Origin: PSRI01 sp041484195
GTDB taxonomy: Bacteria > Bacteroidota > Bacteroidia > Chitinophagales > Chitinophagaceae
Direction of reading: 5' to 3'
Assembly (NCBI GenBank): GCA_041484195.1
Contig: JBGPHC010000004.1
Span: 1-64,000 of the forward strand
Length of the DNA stretch: 64,000 nucleotides
Numbering within the stretch: the first letter of the stretch is position 1; the number at the start of each line of letters is the position of its first letter. The notes under the pieces were generated by a model. That model did no database searches. It saw nothing but the letters and a program-made list of their open reading frames with translations, and was not told the DNA's origin. The position numbers and the translations under genes were made by a program. This document shows positions 54,502 through 62,325 of the stretch, in pieces.

Positions 54502-56113
54502 ATCCGCGTGTTTTAGTATTGAATGTTATTAGGAACTCTGTACCCTTTTCAAGCTCGCTCATATATTCCACTTTGCCGTTCATTAGCTCGGCATATTTGG
54601 AAACAATATGGAGTCCCAGGCCTGTTCCCTGTATATTCCCGGCATTAGCGCCACGGAAAAACCGTTCCATCAGGTGTTGCTGGTCCTCTTTTGAAATTCC
54701 TATACCATAATCCTTAACAGATAATATTACAGAATCACCTCGGTTGAAAGTTTTTATTTCTATTGGTCTTGTTTCCGGCGAGAATTTGCTTGCGTTGGAA
54801 ACTAAATTCATTACGATATGTCTCAACAACGATGCATCCATTAATACCTCAGAATTCCCCTCATGAAAGCAATGGAGTTTTTGATTCTTTTTCAGAGTAC
54901 CTTTCAATTCACCTGCCATCCTTATTATAAAATTCTGAATATCGAAACTGGTAAGTCTCACTTGTATCTTTCCTTCTTCAATTTTACCTACGCTCAGGAA
55001 ATCATTGAGGATATCTGTAAGCATGTTTACAGAGGAAATTATTCGCTGCAGGTGTTTCTCTCGTTTTGGTTGCTCTTCAGTGCTTGCATACTTTTCTATT
55101 AAGTAAGCAGATGATAGAACAGTGCTGAGCGGCGTCCGGAATTCATGAGAGGCCATGGAAACAAACTTTGACTTCAGCTCATTAAGTTCTTTTTCTTTTT
55201 GTAGGGCAATTTTCAGATCCTCCTCCGTTCTTTTTAATTCCGAAATATTCCTGATAATGACACCGCTCTTATTTACTGAACCATCTTCTTCTATCAGGGG
55301 AAATGCATCCATTACAAAGAAATGGCCTCCAACCGAATAGGGTAATTCAAAATCGCAAACAACACCTTTATTCTCGAATACACCCGCAAGCGCATCCTTT
55401 ATAACCTTCCTTAATGGCTCGGGAAAGTCCGGATAGATCTTATTGCCCATCAATTGTTCGAGGGGGGAATTCATGCGGGCATGAAGCTCTCCCCCTGTGT
55501 ATACAAAATTGTAATTCTTATCTATAATACTAATAGCTCCATCAGGATAATTCCGCAGTAATTGAAGGAATAAGTGCTGAACACTTCTTATCTCTTCCTC
55601 AGCGCCTTTTGATTCCTTCTCCCGCATTTCTAATTTTACGACTTTGTCCGACAGGGCTTTGGTATTTTGTTTTGCTTTTTGCTCCAGATCATCATCCAGT
55701 TTTTCAATTTCTGCTTCAGCATTTTTCCGGACAGAAGTATTGGTGACAAATGTGATTACACATTTATCTCCATTGTATTGATATTTACCAAAGCTTACTT
55801 CTACCGGGAATTGGGTGCCATCTTTTTTTAGTGCAAATAAATTCCTTCCGGGGCCCGTGGGCTGGGATTGAGGGAATTCCGAATATTTTACCTGCTGCCT
55901 GATATGATTTTTACCAAAGCGGGAAGGGATCAGCGATTCAATTTTAACACCCAATATTTCCTTTTGGGTATAGCCAAATTCCTTTAATGCAACAGGGTTT
56001 ATCGCTTTGATTTTTCCGCTGCTGTCTGTGATAAGTATGCCTATGGCGGCGTACTCGAAAATCGCTTCAATTTGATTCAAAAGCACATTCTTCCTGGTAG
56101 CAATCTGCTGCAT
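54479..56113 (-). CDS. PAS-PAS sensor histidine kinase
   Basis: The 544-residue kinase has PAS1 (~10-130), a coiled-coil linker (~130-178), PAS2 (~180-295), HisKA with the phosphorylated His323 in MASHEFRTPLS, and an HATPase domain with HIVMNLVSNASKFS, DYGIGIS and GTGLGLHIV. No membrane segment is seen, so it senses a cytoplasmic signal. In PAS1, His70 (SRFGKNH) and Arg90 (TGPGR) align with the haem-ligand His200 and O2-contact Arg220 of FixL. They have the same spacing, but many non-haem PAS domains share this pattern. It is co-transcribed and overlaps with the regulator gene. Box-like sites lie upstream, so the pair may control itself. Confidence 0.9.
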   Translation of the reverse strand: MQQIATRKNVLLNQIEAIFEYAAIGILITDSSGKIKAINPVALKEFGYTQKEILGVKIESLIPSRFGKNHIRQQVKYSEFPQSQPTGPGRNLFALKKDGTQFPVEVSFGKYQYNGDKCVITFVTNTSVRKNAEAEIEKLDDDLEQKAKQNTKALSDKVVKLEMREKESKGAEEEIRSVQHLFLQLLRNYPDGAISIIDKNYNFVYTGGELHARMNSPLEQLMGNKIYPDFPEPLRKVIKDALAGVFENKGVVCDFELPYSVGGHFFVMDAFPLIEEDGSVNKSGVIIRNISELKRTEEDLKIALQKEKELNELKSKFVSMASHEFRTPLSTVLSSAYLIEKYASTEEQPKREKHLQRIISSVNMLTDILNDFLSVGKIEEGKIQVRLTSFDIQNFIIRMAGELKGTLKKNQKLHCFHEGNSEVLMDASLLRHIVMNLVSNASKFSPETRPIEIKTFNRGDSVILSVKDYGIGISKEDQQHLMERFFRGANAGNIQGTGLGLHIVSKYAELMNGKVEYMSELEKGTEFLITFNTKTRGYEEDLTD

Positions 56114-56181
56114 ATACGACCAAAGGCTTTTATTCCTGTTTTGGAAATTACAATTTCCGATAAAAGACTCTCAGTTCCGAC

Positions 56182-56215
56182 TGATTTTCGTCAGCCAAAG
56201 GCTTGATAAACCACA
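56182..56215 (-). promoter_or_regulatory. FNR-like boxes upstream of the sensor kinase operon
   Basis: On the minus strand TGACGAAAATCA (56193-56182) is a perfect TGA-N6-TCA palindrome. A degenerate partner TGTGGTTTATCA (56215-56204) is 22 bp away. No convincing -7 box is found at 29.5 bp, so the promoter itself is uncertain. Autoregulation is inferred. The remainder of the gap (56216-56439) has no other feature. Confidence 0.5.
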
Positions 56216-56439
56216 AAAATCAGGATAAACTACCTTCAATTCGGCTTCAGCAGGCCGCATTTACACATTTCGACCTGCTTTCTTTGCATTTGCAAAAGCT
56301 ATTCTCAAGGTAAAGAAAAAAATCAACTGCAACCGAAGGAGCGGCGCAGGAACTTGCCGGGATGATAATCCCTGTTTATCACTTAACATGAAGGGCTTCG
56401 CCCCCATCAGTTTGCTGAAGACTTATTTTTAAGGGCCTG

Positions 56440-56892
56440 CTATACATTCTTGCCCGCAATGCTTTCTTTGATAAACTCTTTTAACTCCGCCGGCATTACG
56501 GCTCTAACATCATTCATCTCTTCTTCAGAAACAAAATAACTCAACACTTTGAATACGGAAGCAACTGTCATTTCTGCCATTGAATCGTTTCCAAAATCAA
56601 ACCCGGCCAGCCCGCCATCCTCCCGTCTTACTTCATCCAGGAAATCATTTAGATGCCTGATCCGGTTAAAGCCTTTATTAAACTTCCAGCCATCCACATA
56701 TACTCCTTTCAACGCCACTGGCAACTGTGCCATCAATTGAAATGATTCTTCATGAGTTAAACGGTTGCGAAGCGCGTGGAAAACAGCCCTTACCACCCTG
56801 CCCGCCTTATCCCGCGGTTGTTGCAATTCTTCCGCAACGAGGTTAACAAACTCGTTCCCCTTGGCAGCATATTTTTCAAAATCGAGCGACAT
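56440..56892 (-). CDS. DUF2267-family protein
   Basis: The 150-residue helical protein matches DUF2267: VAEELQQPRDKAGRVVRAVF and ALRNRLTHEESFQLMAQLP near the N terminus, and a second helical half containing VFKVLSYFVSEEEMNDVRAV. DUF2267 proteins are found next to stress and nutrient-limitation genes in many bacteria; their function is unknown. A box pair precedes it. Confidence 0.8.
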   Translation of the reverse strand: MSLDFEKYAAKGNEFVNLVAEELQQPRDKAGRVVRAVFHALRNRLTHEESFQLMAQLPVALKGVYVDGWKFNKGFNRIRHLNDFLDEVRREDGGLAGFDFGNDSMAEMTVASVFKVLSYFVSEEEMNDVRAVMPAELKEFIKESIAGKNV

Positions 56893-56939
56893 AATATTTG
56901 TTTTTTAAGTCTGTAATATTCATTCATTTCCCATTGTAT

Positions 56940-57004
56940 ACAAGATAATATTCCAATGGTTGCATAAGAATGATCACCCTCATCATTTATAATGACACAA
57001 ATCA
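56940..57004 (-). promoter_or_regulatory. Tandem FNR-like boxes and weak -7 box of the DUF2267 gene
   Basis: On the minus strand: distal TGATTTGTGTCA (57004-56993), proximal TGAGGGTGATCA (56982-56971), centres 22 bp apart. TATCTTGT (56947-56940), a partial TAnnTTTG, starts 29.5 bp after the proximal centre. Confidence 0.65.
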
Positions 57005-57516
57005 AAAGTCAAGCGTTACTTCCCCTTACCTCCCAAATACTGCTCTCAATCATTGGCTTGGATGATGGCGAACATTATTTTCTGGTAATTTCCCTTATAC
57101 TTCTATTTTGGTTTTTCATAGGATATTGGATTTTAAACGGGGCTGGATATTTATCCTGGCCCCTGTTTTGTATCCGGCACAACCCTCATGATACAATTAA
57201 TGTCAAGAGTTCCTTATTTCTGATCCACTATCGGTTGTTCTTTGCACTACGGGTTTTGACCTGCCGCACGAAAAGACCCATTCTTTTTTTTAATTTTAAC
57301 AGATTCTGAAGATATCTATATTACAACCAATTAACTGTCATCTATCTGAAAGGTTTTTTATTTTTACGGTCGCCTGTAATAATGTCTTCCAATATTCGGC
57401 AGAGCAGGAAGACAACACAACGGTACCCAAAAAACAAGTGAAGCGAGTGAGTGCGGAATGATTGCGCGGTATCGCATACATATTCTAATTTCAATTTCTT
57501 TCTAACAATAAATGGA
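57005..57516. other. Intergenic stretch, possible decayed membrane-protein fragment
   Basis: A + strand frame at 56992-57309 encodes one hydrophobic segment (LVISLILLFWFFIGYWIL) but otherwise has no protein-like character and overlaps the boxes of the DUF2267 promoter. I do not call it a gene. No promoter for the downstream phosphatidyltransferase gene is obvious. Confidence 0.4.
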
Positions 57517-58101
57517 ATGCATAAGCGAAACTATTATTTAGTGAATGGGATCACCCTGTATCGTGTGATCGCCTCCCCCTTTCTTGTTTTCCTGATCATT
57601 GATCATCGTCTGGATTGGTTCAAGTGGCTGCTCGCCATTAGTTTCTTTACTGATGCTATTGATGGTTACCTGGCCCGCAGGTACAAAGTAGTCAGCGTAT
57701 TGGGGTCAAGAATGGATTCTATCGGTGATGACCTTACCATTGCAGCAGCAGTTGCCGGAGTAATTGTACTAAAGCCGGAATTCCTGAAACATGAAATCAT
57801 ATTTGTTATTATACTGATAGCGCTATTCACCATACAGACTATCCTTGCCCTTATCCGGTACGGCAAAATAAGTAGTTTTCATACCTATGCGGCTAAGTTA
57901 TCTGCTATATTTCAGGGAGTTTTCCTGATATTACTTTTTTTCCTTCCCGAACCAATATATGTGCTTTTCTATATAACTTTCATCGTCACGAGCATTGATC
58001 TGCTCGAAGAGATCGTTCTTGTACTGATGTTGCCGCAATGGGAGACCAATGTTAAAGGATTGTGGTGGGTAATGAAAAGGAAAGATCTAAAACGGACATG
58101 A
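57517..58101 (+). CDS. CDP-alcohol phosphatidyltransferase
   Basis: I use the ATG at 57517 (MHKRNYYLVNGITLYRVI, 194 aa); the frame opens with GTG 22 codons earlier. The catalytic signature is complete: D-x2-DG-x2-AR-x8-G-x3-D-x3-D in the segment from TDAIDGYLAR to GSRMDSIGDD. Five or six membrane segments surround it. It transfers a phosphatidyl group from CDP-diacylglycerol to an alcohol such as glycerol phosphate or inositol phosphate. Which alcohol cannot be read. It converges with the nitroreductase gene, 23 bp apart. Confidence 0.87.
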   Translation: MHKRNYYLVNGITLYRVIASPFLVFLIIDHRLDWFKWLLAISFFTDAIDGYLARRYKVVSVLGSRMDSIGDDLTIAAAVAGVIVLKPEFLKHEIIFVIILIALFTIQTILALIRYGKISSFHTYAAKLSAIFQGVFLILLFFLPEPIYVLFYITFIVTSIDLLEEIVLVLMLPQWETNVKGLWWVMKRKDLKRT

Positions 58102-58124
58102 GTTTTTTGTTAGCAGGATTCAAT

Positions 58125-58751
58125 TTAGTTAACATATACAGCATTATCCCTGGCCCTTTCAGGCATCTCCGGATTTTCAATGCCGTAGCCCAAAACAATA
58201 GAAAGATATATTTGCTCAGACGAAGGAATCAGCAATTGCGAATAGTTTTTTGTATGCTCGGCATATTTCCCCATCCCCACAGGACATGTATCTAATCCCA
58301 GGGACTTTGCTGCCAGCATTATATTTTGAGAACACATGCCTATGTCCAGGGGTGCCCATTCATAATCGCGGGGACCGGCAATGAAAATAACTACCGGTGC
58401 GCCATGAAATACAAAATATTCGCCTTTGAAGAGGCCTATGTCATGCGGATAATGCAAAAGATGCCCAACCGCTTTCAATATTTGCTTCGGACCACTTTTT
58501 AAAAATTCTTTGCCGGCTATCTTGGTAATTTCCTTTGATAAAGATTCTATAGTTTCTTTCTTCGTTAGCAGGTAAAATTTCCAAGGCTGCCTGTTGACCG
58601 CAGACGGCGCCATGCGTCCCGCATCAAGGATCTGTTCAATGAGCTCCTTATCGACGGGTCTATCACTATATTTTCGGACCGATCTTCTTTCATAGATGGT
58701 TCTGAGTGTGTCGGAGCGTCTCACCGCCTCATTGATCCTGGCTGGTTTCAT
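58125..58751 (-). CDS. Nitroreductase-family protein
   Basis: The 208-residue flavoprotein has RRSVRKYSDRPVDKEL, AGRMAPSAVNRQPWKFYLL and IMLAAKSLGLDTCPVGM, typical of FMN nitroreductases. The middle segment AVGHLLHYPHDIGLFKGEYF is longer than in the paralogue at 45063-45596. It has its own box-bearing promoter with a perfect -7 box. The physiological substrate is unknown. Confidence 0.88.
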   Translation of the reverse strand: MKPARINEAVRRSDTLRTIYERRSVRKYSDRPVDKELIEQILDAGRMAPSAVNRQPWKFYLLTKKETIESLSKEITKIAGKEFLKSGPKQILKAVGHLLHYPHDIGLFKGEYFVFHGAPVVIFIAGPRDYEWAPLDIGMCSQNIMLAAKSLGLDTCPVGMGKYAEHTKNYSQLLIPSSEQIYLSIVLGYGIENPEMPERARDNAVYVN

Positions 58752-58790
58752 TTTTTGCTACATTTCTGAATTAGCTAATTCAACATCAAT

Positions 58791-58855
58791 CAAAATTATT
58801 TTAGCAGGCAGCTAATTTTAATGACGGCAATCATGTAAGAACCTGATACATTTAG
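58791..58855 (-). promoter_or_regulatory. FNR-like boxes and -7 box of the nitroreductase gene
   Basis: On the minus strand TGATTGCCGTCA (58833-58822) is followed by the perfect -7 box TAATTTTG (58798-58791), which starts 29.5 bp after the box centre. A degenerate distal box CTAAATGTATCA (58855-58844) is 22 bp upstream. Transcription would start near 58786, 35 nt before the ATG. Confidence 0.75.
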
Positions 58856-58954
58856 AGAAACAGATTAGGAATCGGAGATTAATTTCTTTTGCTGCAAGCA
58901 AATAAATAAGCCGGCCTCTCGACAAAAGACCAGCCCACCCTCTGGCGAGATAGT

Positions 58955-59046
58955 GGCATTGGGTAAAACCCCTATTTTGGATCAGGGCCGTTGATCCAGT
59001 CCCGGGCACAAAGGCCTTCCGCCAATCGGCGGAAGGTCTTTTTTCT
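58955..59046 (+). repeat. Dispersed repeat copy followed by a terminator-like hairpin
   Basis: Positions 58955-59012 share GGGTAAAACC, TTTTGGATCAG and CAGTCCCGGGCACAAA with the copies at 27.4-27.6 kb. GGATCA and TGATCC within it form a 6-bp stem. It is followed by AAGGCCTTCCGCC, a 4-nt loop, GGCGGAAGGTC and six T residues (59011-59044), a strong rho-independent terminator on the + strand. No + strand gene ends here, so the terminator may belong to a small RNA that includes the repeat. Confidence 0.6.
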
Positions 59047-59120
59047 TTGGAAGCAACCTAAGCTTGCTTGCATAAGCGAACAAAATCAATAACTGGGAAT
59101 TACGAAATAGTTCACAACTA

Positions 59121-59702
59121 TTATTTTTCACTCATCACCAAAATGTGATTCACTTTATACATTTTATGAAAACTATCATAGGATGTAAGTTCAACATCAC
59201 TCTTGAAGTTTGCATCCAGATCATCATGAAATTTGTGATTGTCGGGAAATGCAGCCTTTAGGTTTTCCTTTGTAAGTTTCTGCAGAGCCGATGCGGCATC
59301 CTTGCTGAAATAATAGGAATATACTTTTGGAGATTGCGCCTTTGTCTGCAGAATTTCAACCTTGTATAATAAAATCGCCTCATTGGGATTCATAACCAGG
59401 TAATTCTTGTTTTCATATAATCTAAACGTTGCACCGCTACATAACTTATAGCCGTAAACATCAGATTTTTTGAATGCATATGTTTTTCCATCATGCACAA
59501 CAGTGAAATTATCTTGATTGAAAATGTCATTTATTTTCATTTTATGCTTTTCAGTTGTGCAATTAATAGCCAATGAAAGTTTTTTAGTAATGAAATCATT
59601 CGTTGTCTTGTATATACCACTGCTATCCTTTTGAGCAGTTGCACTTAGCGCAATGGCGAAGGAAATACCTATAATTGCCATTGCAAATAAATTCTTTTTC
59701 AT
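59121..59702 (-). CDS. Secreted protein of unknown function
   Basis: The 193-residue product has a signal peptide (MKKNLFAMAIIGISFAIAL, cleavage after ATAQ). The mature part is beta-rich with YAFKKSDVYGYKLCSGATFR and a C-terminal helix-rich region. It has two lone cysteines. The pattern is that of a periplasmic or surface protein common in Bacteroidota, but I do not recognise a family. It is a single gene between repeats. Confidence 0.75.
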   Translation of the reverse strand: MKKNLFAMAIIGISFAIALSATAQKDSSGIYKTTNDFITKKLSLAINCTTEKHKMKINDIFNQDNFTVVHDGKTYAFKKSDVYGYKLCSGATFRLYENKNYLVMNPNEAILLYKVEILQTKAQSPKVYSYYFSKDAASALQKLTKENLKAAFPDNHKFHDDLDANFKSDVELTSYDSFHKMYKVNHILVMSEK

Positions 59703-59838
59703 GATCTTTAATTTTATACTTCATAATAAATATTGTGATTGAATGGCCATGGTTCTACTATATTAACGTTGCTATTTATGAAAGTTTTAGCAACCTTTAG
59801 AGTAGAAAATATGAGATAAAATGCGATGTTGATAGTCG

Positions 59839-60228
59839 CTAAAATCTGAATACCTTATTCAAAATGTAAATAGGCTGTGGACTACTACGATGTCGGAAAT
59901 AATAATGATATGTCGGCTTAAACCTTTCTCCCGCCCTAGAAGGGCGAAGGCCATTATTCATAGGATAAGAGTCAACAGGAAAAATAATGGGTTTTACAAT
60001 GACTGGCAATTGTGATACTTTCTGACTCTCGATTTTTAGACAAATTAGCTTGTTCTTGCAGCAATCCCTGGGCATAGCTATTCGATTGCCATTACATCTC
60101 ATATGCCCTCCAATATCTAATACTGAAATATGAGTAAGGACAGGTCCGCAATAATGAAAATCAAAAACCACCCCAGGCGCGGTACCTGTATAGATAGTTA
60201 AAAAAAATATGCTAATGAACTTTTTCAC
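59839..60228 (-). CDS. HYC_CC_PP-family small secreted protein
   Basis: The 129-residue protein has an N-terminal signal sequence, then FHYCG, a middle MRCNGNR and CCKNKLIC, which match the His-Tyr-Cys...Cys-Cys pattern of the HYC_CC_PP family. The C terminus is Arg- and aromatic-rich (HYYFRHRSSPQP). Members often lie near metal-efflux genes, and the cysteines may bind metal. No such genes are adjacent here. Function unproven. Confidence 0.7.
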   Translation of the reverse strand: MKKFISIFFLTIYTGTAPGVVFDFHYCGPVLTHISVLDIGGHMRCNGNRIAMPRDCCKNKLICLKIESQKVSQLPVIVKPIIFPVDSYPMNNGLRPSRAGERFKPTYHYYFRHRSSPQPIYILNKVFRF

Positions 60229-60519
60229 AACCTTTATAAAGTCCGCTCATAAGCGAATCTAATAATAAAGATAATTTCTATACATTCTATATTTCATGAT
60301 TTACGTTAGAGATTATCATGATTCACGTTACCTTTCAAATTCGTTTGCCGGAATACCCTGCCTGGCACCAACAAACTCTCCGGCTGTGGAAGAAATGAAT
60401 ATTTCAAACCAAGTACCTGAAGAGTTCTTTGACCGCTATTCATTATCTGGCATCAGGGCTAGTCTAAGAGAATGGCTCAGGGTTTCACTCCGGGCTGAGG
60501 AGTCTTCTGCCGTGGATCG

Positions 60520-60735
60520 CCTCAGGTGAGATAAATGCGTCCGCTTAAGCCATCCATTTGGATCAGCGAACCTAAGCCGGTTATCCAGGAATATCATACC
60601 ACTCAACCTGGATTTTCCTGCAGGGAAAACAATTCAATTTTCAAAAGCGGAGAAATAGAAAAACTTTCTAACCTCAGGTGAGATAAAGGCTTTGGGTAAG
60701 ACCAAGCCTTTGGATCAGTCACACTAATCAAGGCT
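60520..60735 (+). repeat. Two further copies of the dispersed repeat
   Basis: Copies at 60520-60580 and 60671-60735 both begin CCTCAGGTGAGATAAA and contain TTTGGATCAG followed by ~9 bp and CTAA. The second also has GGCTTTGGGTAAGACCA as in the copies at 27.4 and 58.9 kb. They lie 151 bp apart in the same orientation. The gap 60229-60821 contains nothing else I can support; a + strand frame at 60296-60529 has no protein features. Confidence 0.6.
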
Positions 60736-60821
60736 ACTCCCCTCAGTGGCGTAATGGAAATTTGACTAAAAATGTCCGGGTGCTTCGAAATCCTCCTATT
60801 GAAAAGTAAAGGAATAGCCGT

Positions 60822-62264
60822 TTATTCAACTTTTGCGTTCTTGGAGGCTGAAACCAATTTTTTATATGGATTTTCGAAAAACATTTTTATAAAATCTTCC
60901 CCATCAACAGAAAAATTAGGCAAATGGCCCTGATCGTGCACCAATAATAATTGGCTGTTAGGCATATAACGCTTTATAAGCCTATTATAAAATGGCCTGC
61001 ACCACGGGTCAGCATCGCCGCCGGCTATAATCGCAGGTACCCTGGAATATACGGGCGATTTGGCTTCTTTCTGTTCCGGCTTTACCTTCCAGCAATTGCA
61101 TATCGTATGATTTACGTTGTTAAACGGATAACCTGCCAGCCAGGGCAATATTTCATCCTGTTTTCTAATTAGCGCTTCATTTGCATATTCAATTTGCTCA
61201 GAACAATACACCGAAAAGCGCATCCCATAAGAAATTTTAGTATCTCCGCTAAAATAGCCATTCAAGACCTCCCTCACGTACGGTTCGTGATTTCCTTTTA
61301 TGAGCTCATTCATCACATAGGGCACCGTTTTTAATTGCGATGTGTTTAACCTGTTGACTATGGCATCGAGTAATTCATTGCGCGTATATTTGATTTTCAA
61401 AGTATCCGGCGCGCTTTTTTCTACATAAGAAATGTAGAAGCTTTTGCCGCTAATGGAGGTGAAATATTCATGAAATCGATCTCTCAGATTTCCATACAAA
61501 CCCCTGTCGGTTGAGTCCGCTTCACAATTATCAAACACCTGGTCGAGAGCTTCATTGATATTGAAAAGACCATCCTCTTCGTAATTTACATAACCCGGCA
61601 GCGGAGAGCTTAAAATGAGCGATTTTACAGCCGCCGGATGATTCCTCGCTACCGTTAGCATTAGTCCACCACTGTACGAAATTCCAAACAGGTTCATCGA
61701 ATCAATACCCAGCGCCCTTCGCAGATCATCTATATCATCGGCGCTTTCGATGGTGTTGTAAGCGGAAAGGTCAATCCCCTGGGCCGTCAATTCCTTTCTG
61801 CACCGTATAGCCGCTTCCATAACCAAACTGTCTTTTGGCAGATTTCCCAGGTAGGCCCGCTTAATGGCTATCCCGATACCAGGACAATCCAGACAAGGCA
61901 GGGCCTTCTTGGTTCCTCTTTGGTCAAAAACTATAAATCCACCATACTTCAATAAGCCCGAACTATACCGAAAACTATCATAGTTTGCAATTGTGCTGTA
62001 TCCTGGCCCACCGGTAGTGAATAGCGTAATATTCTTTACCGAATCCGCCTCCGGTTTTCTCACAAAGACGAATGGAATCTTTATGTTTCGCCCTCCGGCT
62101 TTTTGCCTGTTTTCGGGAACTACCAGGTACCCACATCGCGAAATCAACCTGGAATCAATTTTTATGAGGCAGGGGCAAGGTTCAATTTTAGGCGTGTACC
62201 CTTGAGTGAAAGATTTTTGAAATATGGCAAATAACAATGCCACCATCATCATTGCAGGCTTCAT
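60822..62264 (-). CDS. Secreted alpha/beta hydrolase (S33 / TAP-like)
   Basis: The 480-residue protein has a signal peptide (residues ~1-21). An N-terminal CGYLVVPENR and FTTGGPGYS (oxyanion region) precede DQRGTKKALPCLDC, nucleophile Ser in GISYSGG, Asp in IIAGGDADPW and His in VHDQGHLPNF. The layout is that of prolyl-aminopeptidase-like or tripeptidyl-peptidase S33 enzymes (TAP family). It may cleave peptides or esters in the periplasm. It lies 61 bp downstream of an AraC regulator gene in the same direction. Confidence 0.8.
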   Translation of the reverse strand: MKPAMMMVALLFAIFQKSFTQGYTPKIEPCPCLIKIDSRLISRCGYLVVPENRQKAGGRNIKIPFVFVRKPEADSVKNITLFTTGGPGYSTIANYDSFRYSSGLLKYGGFIVFDQRGTKKALPCLDCPGIGIAIKRAYLGNLPKDSLVMEAAIRCRKELTAQGIDLSAYNTIESADDIDDLRRALGIDSMNLFGISYSGGLMLTVARNHPAAVKSLILSSPLPGYVNYEEDGLFNINEALDQVFDNCEADSTDRGLYGNLRDRFHEYFTSISGKSFYISYVEKSAPDTLKIKYTRNELLDAIVNRLNTSQLKTVPYVMNELIKGNHEPYVREVLNGYFSGDTKISYGMRFSVYCSEQIEYANEALIRKQDEILPWLAGYPFNNVNHTICNCWKVKPEQKEAKSPVYSRVPAIIAGGDADPWCRPFYNRLIKRYMPNSQLLLVHDQGHLPNFSVDGEDFIKMFFENPYKKLVSASKNAKVE

Positions 62265-62325
62265 CTGATTTTTGAATGCAAATTAAAATCACTAATGAAG
62301 TAAAAAAAGTAAAAATCGGACAATT

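Noticed and set aside
56992..57309. 105-codon frame with one hydrophobic segment
   Set aside because: Overlaps the DUF2267 promoter boxes and lacks protein-like composition outside the hydrophobic run.
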